Of a stretch of 42,562 bases of DNA, positions 1-11,500 are shown piece after piece. Both the position numbers and the translations under genes were made by a program. Within the stretch, counting starts at the first letter, position 1, and each line of letters opens with the position of its first letter. The notes beneath the pieces are model-generated. The model was given only the letters and a program-made list of their open reading frames with translations, was not told where the DNA came from and ran no database searches. Origin of the DNA: Rhodococcus sp. IEGM 1379 (GTDB taxonomy: Bacteria > Actinomycetota > Actinomycetes > Mycobacteriales > Mycobacteriaceae); assembly GCF_030056815.1 (NCBI RefSeq), contig NZ_JASHKR010000042.1:1-42562 (forward strand). Direction: 5' to 3'.

Positions 1-1185
1 GGGAATCGATCCTCCCTGTCCGGCAAACCCGACTTCAGCCCGGTACGCCTCGCTCAGCGCCGTGCTGAGCTGCTTGTATCCCGGCCCGCCCGTCGACGCA
101 CTGAACGGCATACCCGTCGACTCGGGTTCGACCGAAACACGGACATCCCACGGCGCCGCAGCCAGCAGATGTCCGATCAGTAGGTCCTGCGCGCCGACGG
201 GATCGATGCCGGGCGGGACGCGCAGGTTGAGTCGCGCAGACGCCCGGGGCGCGATCGCTGCGGCCGAACCGACTACCGGCGGGCAGTCGATCCCCAGAAT
301 CGTGAGTGCTGGGCGAGCCCACACTTGTTCGGCCACGGAACCTGAACCGCTCAGGCCGACACCGTCGAGCACGCCGGCATCAGCACGAAACCGACCCTCG
401 GCATATTCGACGCCATCCCAGCGCTGATCGTTCGTCAATCCGTCGACGGTGGTGTTGCCGTACTCGTCGTGGAGGGTCGAGAGCATCTGCACCAACGCGG
501 TAAGGGCATCAGGCGCGGCGCCCCCGTACGCACCGGAATGGACCTCACCCTCCAGCGTCGACACGTGCACCACGACGTTGGCCATGCCGCGCAGGGATGT
601 CGTGATTGTCGGCGCCCCGACCTCGATGTTGCCCGTATCCCCGATCAACATCACGTCTGCAGCAAAAAGTTCCGGCCGATCCCGGAGTAAATCCTCGAGA
701 CCGCCGGTGCCCATCTCTTCCGAGCCTTCGGCGACGATTCTCACACCGACAGTTGGTTCGAGACCGGTTGCGGCCAGTGCGCGCAGGGCCGTCAGATGCA
801 TCACGACATTGCCTTTGCAGTCCGCTGCCCCTCGCCCATACCAGCGCCCTGCTTTCTCGGTAAGGCTGAAAGGTGGCGATTCCCAAAGTTCTTCGCTTCC
901 CGGCGGCTGAACGTCGTAGTGGCAGTAGAGGAGCACCATCGGGGCATCTGTCGGGCCTGGTCGAAAGCCGATGATCGCAGCGGAACCGTCCGAGGTCTCG
1001 ACCGATTCGACGTCGTCAAATCCTTGCTCTCGGAAAGCTTCCAGAATCCACTGCGCCGCACTCGCACATTCTTCCGGCGGGAACTGTCGCGCATCAGCGA
1101 CGGATCGCAAAGCCACCAAAGTTGTGAGGTCCTCTCGGGCACGAGGCATGAGCGTGGACACCGTAGCGCGTAGTTGATCGGTCAT
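1..1185 (-). CDS. M20 family metallopeptidase (dipeptidase-like), 3' end outside window
   Basis: This is a zinc-dependent exo- or dipeptidase-type hydrolase of the M20/ArgE/DapE family. The frame is open from the ATG at 1185 to base 1 (395 codons), so the last roughly 50-60 residues lie outside the window. Visible metal-site motifs are CHYDVQPP (His89, Asp91), RGAADCKGN (Asp122), AEGSEEMGT (Glu156 general base, Glu157) and GDTGN (Asp183), in the usual family order. GGAGAG sits 7 nt before the start; an in-frame ATG two codons upstream is too close to it. The homologue in M. tuberculosis (Rv2522c) directly follows acpS on the same strand. Here a TetR gene on the opposite strand lies between them. 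The substrate cannot be read from sequence. Confidence 0.9.
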   Translation of the reverse strand, partial: MTDQLRATVSTLMPRAREDLTTLVALRSVADARQFPPEECASAAQWILEAFREQGFDDVESVETSDGSAAIIGFRPGPTDAPMVLLYCHYDVQPPGSEELWESPPFSLTEKAGRWYGRGAADCKGNVVMHLTALRALAATGLEPTVGVRIVAEGSEEMGTGGLEDLLRDRPELFAADVMLIGDTGNIEVGAPTITTSLRGMANVVVHVSTLEGEVHSGAYGGAAPDALTALVQMLSTLHDEYGNTTVDGLTNDQRWDGVEYAEGRFRADAGVLDGVGLSGSGSVAEQVWARPALTILGIDCPPVVGSAAAIAPRASARLNLRVPPGIDPVGAQDLLIGHLLAAAPWDVRVSVEPESTGMPFSASTGGPGYKQLSTALSEAYRAEVGFAGQGGSIP

Positions 1186-1360
1186 TTTCATCCTCTCCGT
1201 CATCGCACTTCTAAGTGTGCCCGAATCACCGATCAGCAACCCTCTCATCAGTTGGACACTTGGTCACCTAGAATCGGAGTGTGGCAACGTCGTGGGATTT
1301 CGAGCACTCGCAGCGACGCAGCGCAATTCTCGCGTCTGCCGTCGGACAGGTGATCACTCG

Positions 1361-2137
1361 ATGACCTCGGATATTCCTCAAGTACCAAATTCTGCGGCCA
1401 ATGCCGATAGCCTCGAAGCCGTGCAGTCATCCACCCGCAATCGCGTACGTCGACGGCCGGACCCTGCTCTCGAGAATTCACACCATGAGGAACCGCAGGA
1501 ACTGCTTCCGCGTAAGCGTCCGACGCAGGAACGAAGCCAACGCAAATTCGACGCACTTCTTGCCGCGTCGCGGGATCTGCTCACCGATGTCGGTTTCGAA
1601 TCGTTCACGTGCGAAGAGGTCGCGGCGCGCGCCGACGTCCCCATCGGAACGCTGTATCAGTTCTTTGCCAACAAGTACGTCATCGTGTGCGAATTGAACC
1701 GTCAGGACCTTGTCGGAGTCCAACACGAACTAGCTCAGTTCGGCGGCGAAGTACCGTCACTGGATTGGCTGCGTTTCCTCAACAGCTTCGTCGATCACAT
1801 GGCCGGTCTCTGGACGTCGGATCCCTCGCGCCGTGAGGTGTGGCTGGCAATGCAGTCGACGCCGTCTACCCGGGCAACGGGAGTCATCCACGAGAAGCAG
1901 TTCGCGGAGACCGTCGCAAAAATGCTCGGGCCGCTGACACCGCGCTCCCCTCGCGACCGCCGCATGATGATGGCGGAAGTTCTTGTGCACGTGGTGTATT
2001 CGATGCTGAACTTCTCGGTCCAGGACGGCCAGAGCCATGCGGACGCGGTAGTGGAACTCAAGCGACTGATGGGCGCTTACCTTCTGGTGGCGGAGAAAGA
2101 ATCCCGTTCGAAGGGCCTCGGAACCTACGAAGGCTAG
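1361..2137 (+). CDS. TetR/AcrR family transcriptional regulator
   Basis: This is a predicted dimeric DNA-binding repressor of 258 residues. An unusually long, charged and probably disordered N-terminus (about residues 1-55) precedes the TetR DNA-binding domain (about 58-115). The helix-turn-helix is visible in EEVAARADVPIGTLYQFF, about residues 85-102. The C-terminal half should be the ligand and dimer domain. I chose the ATG at 1361, preceded by an AGGTGA stretch, over the upstream in-frame start at 1217, whose extra residues look non-coding. It is divergent from the M20 peptidase and converges on acpS with an 8-nt gap. As I recall it, M. tuberculosis FasR (Rv3208) is not close to this protein, so it is not named FasR. 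Control of the peptidase or of fas-acpS is only inferred from position. Confidence 0.85.
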   Translation: MTSDIPQVPNSAANADSLEAVQSSTRNRVRRRPDPALENSHHEEPQELLPRKRPTQERSQRKFDALLAASRDLLTDVGFESFTCEEVAARADVPIGTLYQFFANKYVIVCELNRQDLVGVQHELAQFGGEVPSLDWLRFLNSFVDHMAGLWTSDPSRREVWLAMQSTPSTRATGVIHEKQFAETVAKMLGPLTPRSPRDRRMMMAEVLVHVVYSMLNFSVQDGQSHADAVVELKRLMGAYLLVAEKESRSKGLGTYEG

Positions 2138-2145
2138 TCCGCTCG

Positions 2146-2538
2146 TCAGAGCGATTCTATGACGGCGAATGCGCCGGCCATGTCTCCATCGTGAGTCAGC
2201 GAGATGTGAATCTTCACGTCGGTGAGGTGCTTCGCGACGTCGCCGCGCAACCTGATGGCGGGGCGCCCCCACGCATCCGAGATCACTTCGATCTGATTGT
2301 GGATCATCTCCCCCAGCACCGGTGGGCTGGCAAAGAGAGCAGTGGACCACGCTTTGATCACTGCTTCCTTCGCCGCCCACCGGGCCGCGAAATGTCTTGC
2401 GGGATCGGAACTCCGAGTATTGGCATCCCGACGCTCACCCGGTGTGAAGTTGTCGAGCATAGCCGTTCCCGGCCGTTTCAGTTGCTCGGCGAACTCCGAC
2501 ACCGTGACGAGGTCGAAACCGATACCCAGAACTCCCAT
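2146..2538 (-). CDS. acpS: Holo-[acyl-carrier-protein] synthase AcpS
   Basis: AcpS transfers 4'-phosphopantetheine from CoA to a serine of acyl carrier proteins, here presumably the ACP domain of the adjacent FAS-I. At 130 residues it has the normal size. GIGFDLV carries the Mg-binding Asp9, and RWAAKEAVIKA carries Lys57 and Glu58. The C-terminal ISLTHDGDMAGAFAV stretch is also typical. The protein matches my recollection of M. tuberculosis AcpS (Rv2523c) along its length. The ATG at 2538 lies only 11 nt after the fas stop, so fas and acpS are almost certainly one transcript and may be translationally coupled; the ribosome-binding site is a weak GCAGG. A longer in-frame extension upstream overlaps fas and is rejected. 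Confidence 0.97.
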   Translation of the reverse strand: MGVLGIGFDLVTVSEFAEQLKRPGTAMLDNFTPGERRDANTRSSDPARHFAARWAAKEAVIKAWSTALFASPPVLGEMIHNQIEVISDAWGRPAIRLRGDVAKHLTDVKIHISLTHDGDMAGAFAVIESL

Positions 2539-2549
2539 CCTGCGATTAT

Positions 2550-5500
2550 CTACTTGCAGCCAGGCAGATTCGAGCGGTACACCTGATCTGCACCGAGTCG
2601 GGCATCCTCGCTCAGGAGCATGTCTACTTCGAGCTGACGCGAGACCTTCGCGGGCGTTCCGTCGGCGCCGAGGCGACGATCTGCGGGACGCTCGTACAGG
2701 CTGTCGCCACCGCACATCGCCTTCGCGAGGCGACGCTGACCGTCGACGGTGCGCTGCTGTGCGGCTGCGATGTACGCCTCACGCTTGGCTGCGGGGACCG
2801 ACTCGACAAATGCCTGCGGGTGGACAACCGCAATCAGTCCGGTGACGTGACCGAAGCCGAGGCTGGTCAGCAGGCCGGCGCGCAGCGGGAGCTGCTCACC
2901 GAACTTGAGCGGCTGACGTGCCCACACGAGGTGTTCGAACTCGGCCATCTTGTCGTCGACGCAGTCGAGGCTACGGTTCGGCGGGATGACGCCCTGGCTG
3001 AGCACCTGGCAGAGACCGATCAGCTGGAAGGCTGCGGCACCACCCTTCGCGTGGCCGGTCAGGCTCTTCTGCGAGACCACGAACAGCGGTGCACCGTCGC
3101 TGCGTCCCAGTGCCCCGGCGAGGCGCTCGTGCAGCTCGGCCTCGTTGGGGTCGTTGGCCGCAGTCGAGGTGTCGTGCTTGGAGATCACCGTGATGTCGTC
3201 GGCACTCACCCCGAGTGCATTGAGCGAAAGTGCAAGCTGCGAATCCGGTCCCCCACGTCCGGCGCCCAGCGCCCCGATACCCGGAGCCGGGATGGAGGTG
3301 TTGACGCCGTCGGAGAACGATCCAGCCCAGGCAACCACACCGAGAACGGGCAAGCCCATTTCCAGTGCCAGGTCACCGCGAGCGAGCAGGATCGTGCCAC
3401 CACCGGCGGACCCGACGAAGCCGCCGCGACGACGATCGTTGGCCCGCGAGAAGCGGCGATCCTCGATGCCCTTGGCACGCATGTCGTCCGTCTTGGCCGT
3501 GGCAGACATGTCACCGAAACCGATGATTTCTTCCGCACTCAAGTCGTCGTAGCCACCGGCAACCACCAGCGTGGCCTTACCCAACCGGATCTTGTCGACG
3601 CCTTCTTCGACCGACACTGCCACGGTTGCGCACGCTGCGACGGGGTGAACCATCGCGCCGTAACCGCCAACGTACGACTGAACGACGTGCGCCGCAATAA
3701 CATTCGGCAGAGCTTCCTGCAGGATGTCGTTGGGACGGTTCTCGCCGAGCAGCGTATCGATGTACAGGCTCCGCATGGAGGACATGCCGCCCATGCCGGT
3801 GCCCTGCGTGTTCGCAACCAGGCTCGGGTGAACCCAACGCAGCAGTTCGCTCGGTGTGAACCCGCCGGTGAGGAACGCATCCACGGTAGCGACGATGTTC
3901 CACAATCCGACGCGGTCGACCGAATCAGCCATGTCGGCGGGGATTCCCCACTTGGTGACGTCGAAGTTGGTCGGAATCTGGCCGCCAACACTGCGGGTCA
4001 GCTTCATCTTGCGCGGGACGCGGATCTCGGTACCAGCGCGGCGTGTGACCGTCCAGTCGCCGGACTCTGCCGATACCGACGCCACGGTGTTCTCGGGATC
4101 GGATTCGACGAAGGCCTGCGCCTCTGCCTCACTGCCGACGACGAAGCTCAGATCCTTGTCCAGGAACACCGAGGTGAGCAGCGGCGCGGTGTTGTCGATC
4201 ATCGGGCCTTCGTCGACGAATCGACGGATGCCGCAACGCTCGACGACTGCATCGTTGTACTTGTCGGCGATTTCCGCCTCGGGCACCAGATCGCCTGATT
4301 CGACGTCGTACCACCCCGGCTTGGGGTCGTTCTCCCAGACGATCAGTCCGGTGTTCCACGCGAGCTCCAGAACGCCGGCGGCAGACAGTTGCTCGTCGAC
4401 CTCCATCTCGAAGCGAGTACGCGAGGAACCGTAGGGGCCAAGCTCGCCCGCGCCCACGATGACCACGAGGTCCGAAGGATTGGTGTCGAGTTCGGGCCAG
4501 CTCGGAGCCTTGATCGTGCCATCGATTCGAGCCGGCGCCGGCAGTGCCAGGATGCTGCTCTCATCGATGGCTTCGTCCACTGCCTCCGCCAGTTCTGCAA
4601 CCTCGGCGGCTTCGCGAGCCAGTGCACCCAGATCGAGGTTCGCCTCGGAAAGTCCACCGGTCAAGTCGATTTCGAGCGGTGCCTTCGCAGCGCTACGACG
4701 CGACTCGGCGGTAGCCGTCTTCAGCAGTTCGGTCGCCATTTCCTGGGTGGACCAGGTACGGACACCGGCAGCTTCGACAGCGTCGACGATCGGGTCGTTG
4801 TGGCCCATCAGGCCGGTTCCGCGAACCCAGCCGATGATGGCGTGCGCCAACGTGACTCGCTCGGCCCAGTTGCGCTCGGCCTTCCAACGGTTGACCACAG
4901 CGATCAGCGAAGCCTTGGCCTCACCGTAAGCGCCGTCGCCACCGAACGTTCCGCGGTTCGGTGAACCGGGCAGAACTACGTGCAGGTGCGTGTCGACATC
5001 GCTGTCGTAACCGATCTTCGACAGACCACCGATCAGGCGCTCCACCGACCATAGGAGTACACGCATTTCCATTTCGGCGCGAGCACCGGCGTCGGAAAGC
5101 TCGCCGCCGACGCGAGGAGCCGCGAACGGGAACAGCATCGTCGGCGTCATAGCCGGCTTGATCAGCTTCTTTGCGCCACTGGCATTTTCGGTGGCCTCGT
5201 TACCGATCCAGTCGATCAGTGCGTCGACGTCCGTGTACGACGCCATGTTCGCAGGAACCACCCAGAGAGCGGCACCGGCGCGAGCATTTTCGCGGTACAG
5301 GTCGCGGTAGAAGCCGAGACGCTTGCCGTCCAAACGCGAGGTCGTGACGAATACCGTTGCGCCGCCGGCCAAGAGCTTGCCCGTGACACTTGCGGCGATG
5401 GAACCCTGGCTGGCGCCGGTCACGACTGCGACCTCGCCGGCCCACTCCGGCGCGTCCGATTCAGCAGTGACAGCTGCGCCGGCGATGCGGGTGTAGACCT

Positions 5501-8500
5501 CGGCCAGCGTTGTGCGGCCTTCGTCGGAAGCGCGGGTGGACCACCACTTTGCCTGCGCGGCAACGGTGGAACCGGCTCCAATGAAGTTCTCAACCGACAA
5601 CGTTTCGGATCCGAGCCAAATACGTGCGAGATCCTCACGCGCACTTGCCCAACGGTCGTCGAGCAAGACTGCCTTCTGGGCGTCGAATGCCGGAGCAACC
5701 AGACGCGGCCAGTCGGAGCCCAGCTCAGCCGAAACAAGATCGACCAGTTCGGTGTCTTCGACCGTCGCGACCGGAGCGTCTTCGCTCAGGCCGAGCTGCT
5801 CGAGCACGAGACGAGCGGCCGAAGCCAGAACGCCGTTGCGACCGGTGATGTTCTCGGTGAACTCGCCCAGAGCTGCAGCGTCGACGGTTCCGCCGCTGCC
5901 ACCGCCGGTGGCAGGCAGAGCAACACTGACACCGCGAGCAGAACCGACCGAAGCCACAGCACTGTCGATGACAGCGTCAACAGCTGCTGCGTCGGCGAGT
6001 GCGCCGGAGCTCAGTCCACCAAGTTCGCCGCCGCGGATGCTGGCGCCGTCACGGGTACCGAGAGCAACCGCTGCGGTGACGTGATGTGCCCAGCCGTCGC
6101 CCAGCTCCCAGACCTTCTTGACACGGTCGGCGATGTAGCCGGGGCGCTTGCCCGAAGGTCCGAAGACCTTGCGGAGGTGATCGTTGATCGAATCGGAAAG
6201 AACCGGCCCGAAAGGCCTGTACGTACGAGCCAACTTGTCGACGGTGGCGCCGAGCGAGCCCATGTCTGCATCTGCCGCACCGTCGATGGCGCCGAGAGAA
6301 AGCTCGGAACCGAGGTCGACGAGGAGCTGGTTACGACGTGAGGAGACGCCGTCGCACAGTGCCTCGATCGTGTCGGCGGGGCCGACCTGATCGGGACGCA
6401 GCTTGGTCCACAGGCTGATCAGAACCTTGGTGGCGTCGGGTGCCTTGAAGGTGAGATCGTCCGGACGCGGTCCACTGGACGTGGCGACCGGTGCAGCAGC
6501 GGCCGCAGGGGCAGCAGCAACCGGAGCGGCCTGCGGCGCAGCGGTTTCGACGTCGTCATCGTCGTCGGCAGCCGGATCGATGTCCGTGCCGTAGACGATT
6601 CCGGCTTCGCGTTCGATGTTCAGAACCTCGACGGGGTAACCGAAGCGACCCGGCAGCTTGAGCGTCTGCGACGCGAGGTTCGCGACTGTCGGGGCAGACC
6701 CGAGGCCGACCTCGACGAAACGCTCCACACCGAGTCCACCGTCGGACTCGTCGGCGAAGAGCAGGTCCTGGGTCTCGATCCAGCGAACCGGGCTGGCGAA
6801 CTGCCAGGCCAGAAGCTCGATCAGGATGATCCGGGACAGTTCGTGAGTACGGGTTGCGTAGCTGTCGAAGTCTGCGAGAACTGCATCCAGTGGCTCCGAC
6901 GGAACCAGATCGGCGATTTCCTGAACGAAGCTGCGATCCAACGTGAACAGCTTCGGAACGAGGTTCGGGATGTAGCGACCGATGAGGATGTCCGGATCGA
7001 TGTCGTGCGGGAGCAAGTCCTGCAGGCAACGGCGGAAGTCCGCGACGCCGCCGCGAAGAACGGTGGAGTGGAACGGCACATCGATGCCGGGAACCTGGAT
7101 GTAGGCGCGCTTGCCGCCGAATTCTGCTCGGAGACGATCGATTTCGATCTCGAGTGCGTCGAGACCGGCAACCGAGCCGGCAATGGCGTACTGGCTGCCA
7201 CGCAGGTTCAGGTTCACGATTTCGAGGAACTCACCGGAAGCCTCGGCAACACCGGCGACAAAGCCCTGCACGTCGTCGTCGGACACACCGATCTGCGACG
7301 GGCGAATAGCTGCCATGCGGTAGTCGGAGCGGCCCGATGCGTCACGAGGAACGAGCTGGTGCATCGCGGAACCGCGCTGGAAGACAACCTCGAGGAGCGC
7401 TTCGAGCGGGAAGACCTCGGCAACAGCGGCGAGGGCGTTGTACTCGCCGACCGAGTGACCAGCCAGGTAGGAGCCCTCGATGAAGGTGCCCGACTCACGG
7501 AGTTCGGCAACCTGGGCGACACCGAGAACGGCCATCGCAACCTGCGTGAACTGCGTCAGGTGCAGGACACCGTCCGGGTGCTTGTGCTCGACTCCGCGAG
7601 CCTTGACGGTGACCGGGTTGTCGCGCACCACAGCGAGAATCGAGAATCCGAGCGCCTTCCGGGTGTGCTTGTCGGCACGCTCCCAGACGTCGCGCGCAGC
7701 CTTCGAGCGAGCGCGGGCGTCGAGGCCCATGCCCGGACGCTGGATGCCCTGGCCGGGGAACGCGTAGACGGTCGTCGGCGCGGCGGTGCGTCCGGTGGCG
7801 ACCATGACCAGTTCACCATCGATACGGCAACCGACCTCGACGATTTCGGCGCCCTGATCGATGCCGACACGATCGACACGAACATCGATCTCGGCACCGG
7901 GGCGAACCATGCCGAGGAAACGAGCGGTCCATGCGGTCAGACGACGCGGCGGTGTGCGGGTTTCGCTGGGATCGACTGCGGTGACAACCTGCTGGGCTGC
8001 AGCGGACAGCCACATGCCGTGCACGATCGGGCTTCCGAGACCGGCCAACAGTGCGGCGTTGTCGGACGTGTGGATCGGGTTGTGGTCACCGGAGACCTGG
8101 GCGAAAGCGCCCATGCTGACCGGAGCCAGGATCTTGGCGTCACGGCGACGGCGACGCGGGGTGTCGATGGCAGCGTCGGTGATCGATCCGCCGGCGCGTG
8201 CCGGGTCGGCGAGTTCGCCGGCGCCGGTGCGTCCACGGATGGCGAAACGCTCGGTCATGGTGACCACGGCGGGGGCGTCGAGGCCCTCACCGAGCATGGC
8301 ACCGACCTCGACCTTGACCTCGACAACACGACCGAGGTCGGTATCGAGAACCGAGGCAACCTCGGCGTTGATCACGAGAATGCTTGTCTCGGAGGGCAGC
8401 TCACCGACGAAATCGACCGTGTGATCCAGGTGGACCAGGTCGAGCATGCCTTCGATAACCGAAAGACTGTCCAGCTTGGCTGCGCCGAGGACGGCAAAGA

Positions 8501-11500
8501 CAGCAGGCCAGCAAGCTCCGACGACGACGTCCGGGACAGCCTTACCGCTCACACTCAGCGTGGTGGGCAGACCGGAACCGGTGACACCGGCGTGATCGGC
8601 GATACGATCGGGAACCCACGCGACGTTGACGCGCGCCTTGCCGTTCTTGACGGTCGGAAGTTCCTGTCCTGCAGCAACTGCCAGGAGAGCGGACATCGCA
8701 GCTTCGGCGTCGGCCTCGGTGACAACCGGAGCGCCACCGTCGACGACGGATACCGGGATGGTGATGGTGATGTCAACGGACTTGTCTGCCACCAACGGAA
8801 CAGAAAGCAGAACGTGCGACTCGTCGACGACGGTCAGGCTCGCACCCGTAGTGCCGTGAACAGCCTTTTCTGCCGACTGAGCGGACCACTGATCGAGGTC
8901 GCCGAGGCGACGGACGGGGTTCTGGGTCAGACGACCGGCCCACTGGAGATCCGGTGCCGAGAGAACAGCGTCGAGCAATCCGGGAGCGGCATCCTGATGA
9001 CGACGGCTTGCGAGGGTCACCGGAGTTGTTCCGGCAGCGACCAACTCGTCGTACGTGGCCTTCTCGAAGCGATCGAGCAGGGCACCGACGGGCTCGTCGA
9101 CCTCGGTGATGCCGGCAACGGCAACGGTGCCGGGGATGACGCAGACTTGATCGGCGGTGTACCGCGGATCGTGCGCCTGCCAGAGGGAATCGCTACGCCA
9201 CCAACGACGTACGTCGCCGTCGACAACCGGTACGAAGTTGACGGGCTTACCCGGCGTCTTGCACAGGGAGATGAAGAACGAGATGTCGGCCGGGTGCAGA
9301 ACCGTGGTGTCGTAGTCCGGGTACGACGCCTGCAGAGCGCAGATCGCAGCCTCGGGACGCTCGAGAGTTGCAGCGTCGGCAAACAGGGTCGGGATGGGAC
9401 CACGGTCGACCGGGTGCAGACGAGCCTCGGCGCGCTGCAGCATTTCGCCGAAGCGTGCGCGCCAGCTGATATCGAGCCACGTGCTCGACGTTGCCTCGGT
9501 AATTGCGTCCTGCAGGTCTGCGCCGCAGTCGAATTCCTTGGCAGCGTCGATACCGACGGTCAGCTCGAGGTAACGACGCAACCACTGTGCGTACGTAATC
9601 GTCTCGACGTCACCGAAGTACGGCTTGGCCGTGACGTTGAGCGCGGCGATGATTTCGTCACGACGCTCGGCAACGGCGTCGGAATCACCGGCGACCTCGT
9701 CGAGGAGGCGTCCGGTGCGCGAAGCGGCATTGTCTATCTCGTGGATGTCGGCACCGAGTTGGCTACGCCCCGAAGCCATTCCGCCTTCGGCAGTGCCGGC
9801 GCCGACCCAGTCCGGAGTACCCGGTGTGTCGACGAGAAGCTGCTTGACCTCGGGTGAGGTGGTGGCCTCGAGCGTTGCCATGGCAGCGGTTCCGACGAGG
9901 ATGCCGTCGACGGGCATTGCCGGGAAGCCGGCTGCAACCGACCAACGGCCAGTCAGGTAATCAGCTGCGCGCTCGGGTGTTCCGATGCCGCCGCCGACGC
10001 AGATGACCAGGTTCGGACGCGCACGCAGTTCGGCGTAGGTGTCGATAAGCAGGTCGTCGAGGTCTTCCCACGAGTGGTGTCCGCCGGCACGGCCGCCTTC
10101 GATGTGGACGATGACCGGGAAGTTCGGAACCTCGTTGGCAATGCGGATCACGGAGCGGATCTGCGCCACGGTGCCGGGCTTGAACGCGATGTTGGTGATG
10201 CCGATCTCGGAGAGCTCGTCGATAAGGGCAACGGCCTCTTCGAGTTCCGGGATACCGGCGGTGACGATGACACCGTCGATGGGCGCACCGGCGGTGCGGG
10301 CGCGCTGCACGAGGCGCTTGCCACCGAGCTGGAGCTTCCACAGGTACGGGTCGAGGAAGAGAGAGTTGAACTGGATCGCGCGGCCCGGTTCGAGCAGCAT
10401 CTTCAGTTCTGCGACACGGTCTTCGAAGATTTCTTCGGTGACCTGGCCACCACCGGCGAGCTCGGCCCAGTGGCCGGCGTTTGCCGCGGCGGCAACGATC
10501 TTGGCGTCGACCGTCGTCGGCGTCATGCCGGCGAGGAGGATCGGCGAGCGGCCGGTCAGCTTCGTGAAAGCCGTCTCGACGCCGATGCGTCCGCCGGGCA
10601 ACGTAACCGGCTTGGGCGCGAATTCGGTCCACGAACGTGAGACCTCAGGCGTAGCACCGGGAGTCAGAAGGTTGCGGTGTCCGCCGCGAGTGGCAGCAGC
10701 GATGATGCCGATGCCCTGTCCGCGCAGCGACGACGCCGTCATGCGGGTCAGCTGGTCACTCGGTCCGAGATCGAGGATCCACTGTGCGCCGGCCTTGATG
10801 GCGCCATCAACTTCCTGTACCCAGTCGACCGGATCGACGAGCACTGCCTGCGCGAGTGCGCGGGCGCGATCTGCGTCCAGGCCGCAGCGGATTGCCCAGC
10901 TAGCGACCAGGTCCACGGCGTCGGCAAGCGCCGGGTGATGGAAGCCGATCTCGGTGTCGAGCGGGTCGAAGGACGGCGCGAATACCGAACCGCCACGCTT
11001 CTTGCCTTCGCGTTCACGTGCTTCTTCAGCTTCGATCTGCTCGCAGCGTTCCTGAACTCGCGCAAGCTGAGCGGGAGGTCCGGCGAGGACAACGCGGCGG
11101 CGGCCGTTGCGGATAGCGAGAACAGCGGCGCACTCGGGCGTCGTGGTCTCGGCCAGTTCGGCGACAACGGCGGCCAGTCGTTCGGGATCGACGTTGGATA
11201 CGGCAACCATCGGCTTGCCGGCAGCGCTCGCGATGATTCCGCGGCGACGTCCGACCAGGCTGGCTGCAGCACCGACGAGCTGTGCGACTGCCAGAAGTTC
11301 CCCGTCGTCGTTGCCGCGGGCGGCAACGGCAGCGGTCGCCAGAACGCCCTGCGAATGGCCGATGACAGAAACGGGCGCATGAGCGGCGGTATCGAGACCC
11401 TGCGCAGAGAGCGCACGCAGCGCCGCAAGCTGCGTGAGAAACACACCGGGAAGTGAAACTGGTGCTGCGGTGAGTGCTGCAGCAGACGGTCCTGCCGGCT

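Noticed and set aside
2820-4298. 492-codon plus-strand open frame
   Set aside because: It is antisense to the ketosynthase end of fas, with shadow composition and no ribosome-binding site.
6843-9857. 1004-codon plus-strand open frame
   Set aside because: It is fully antisense to fas, has no recognisable domain, and is explained by GC-rich third positions of fas.
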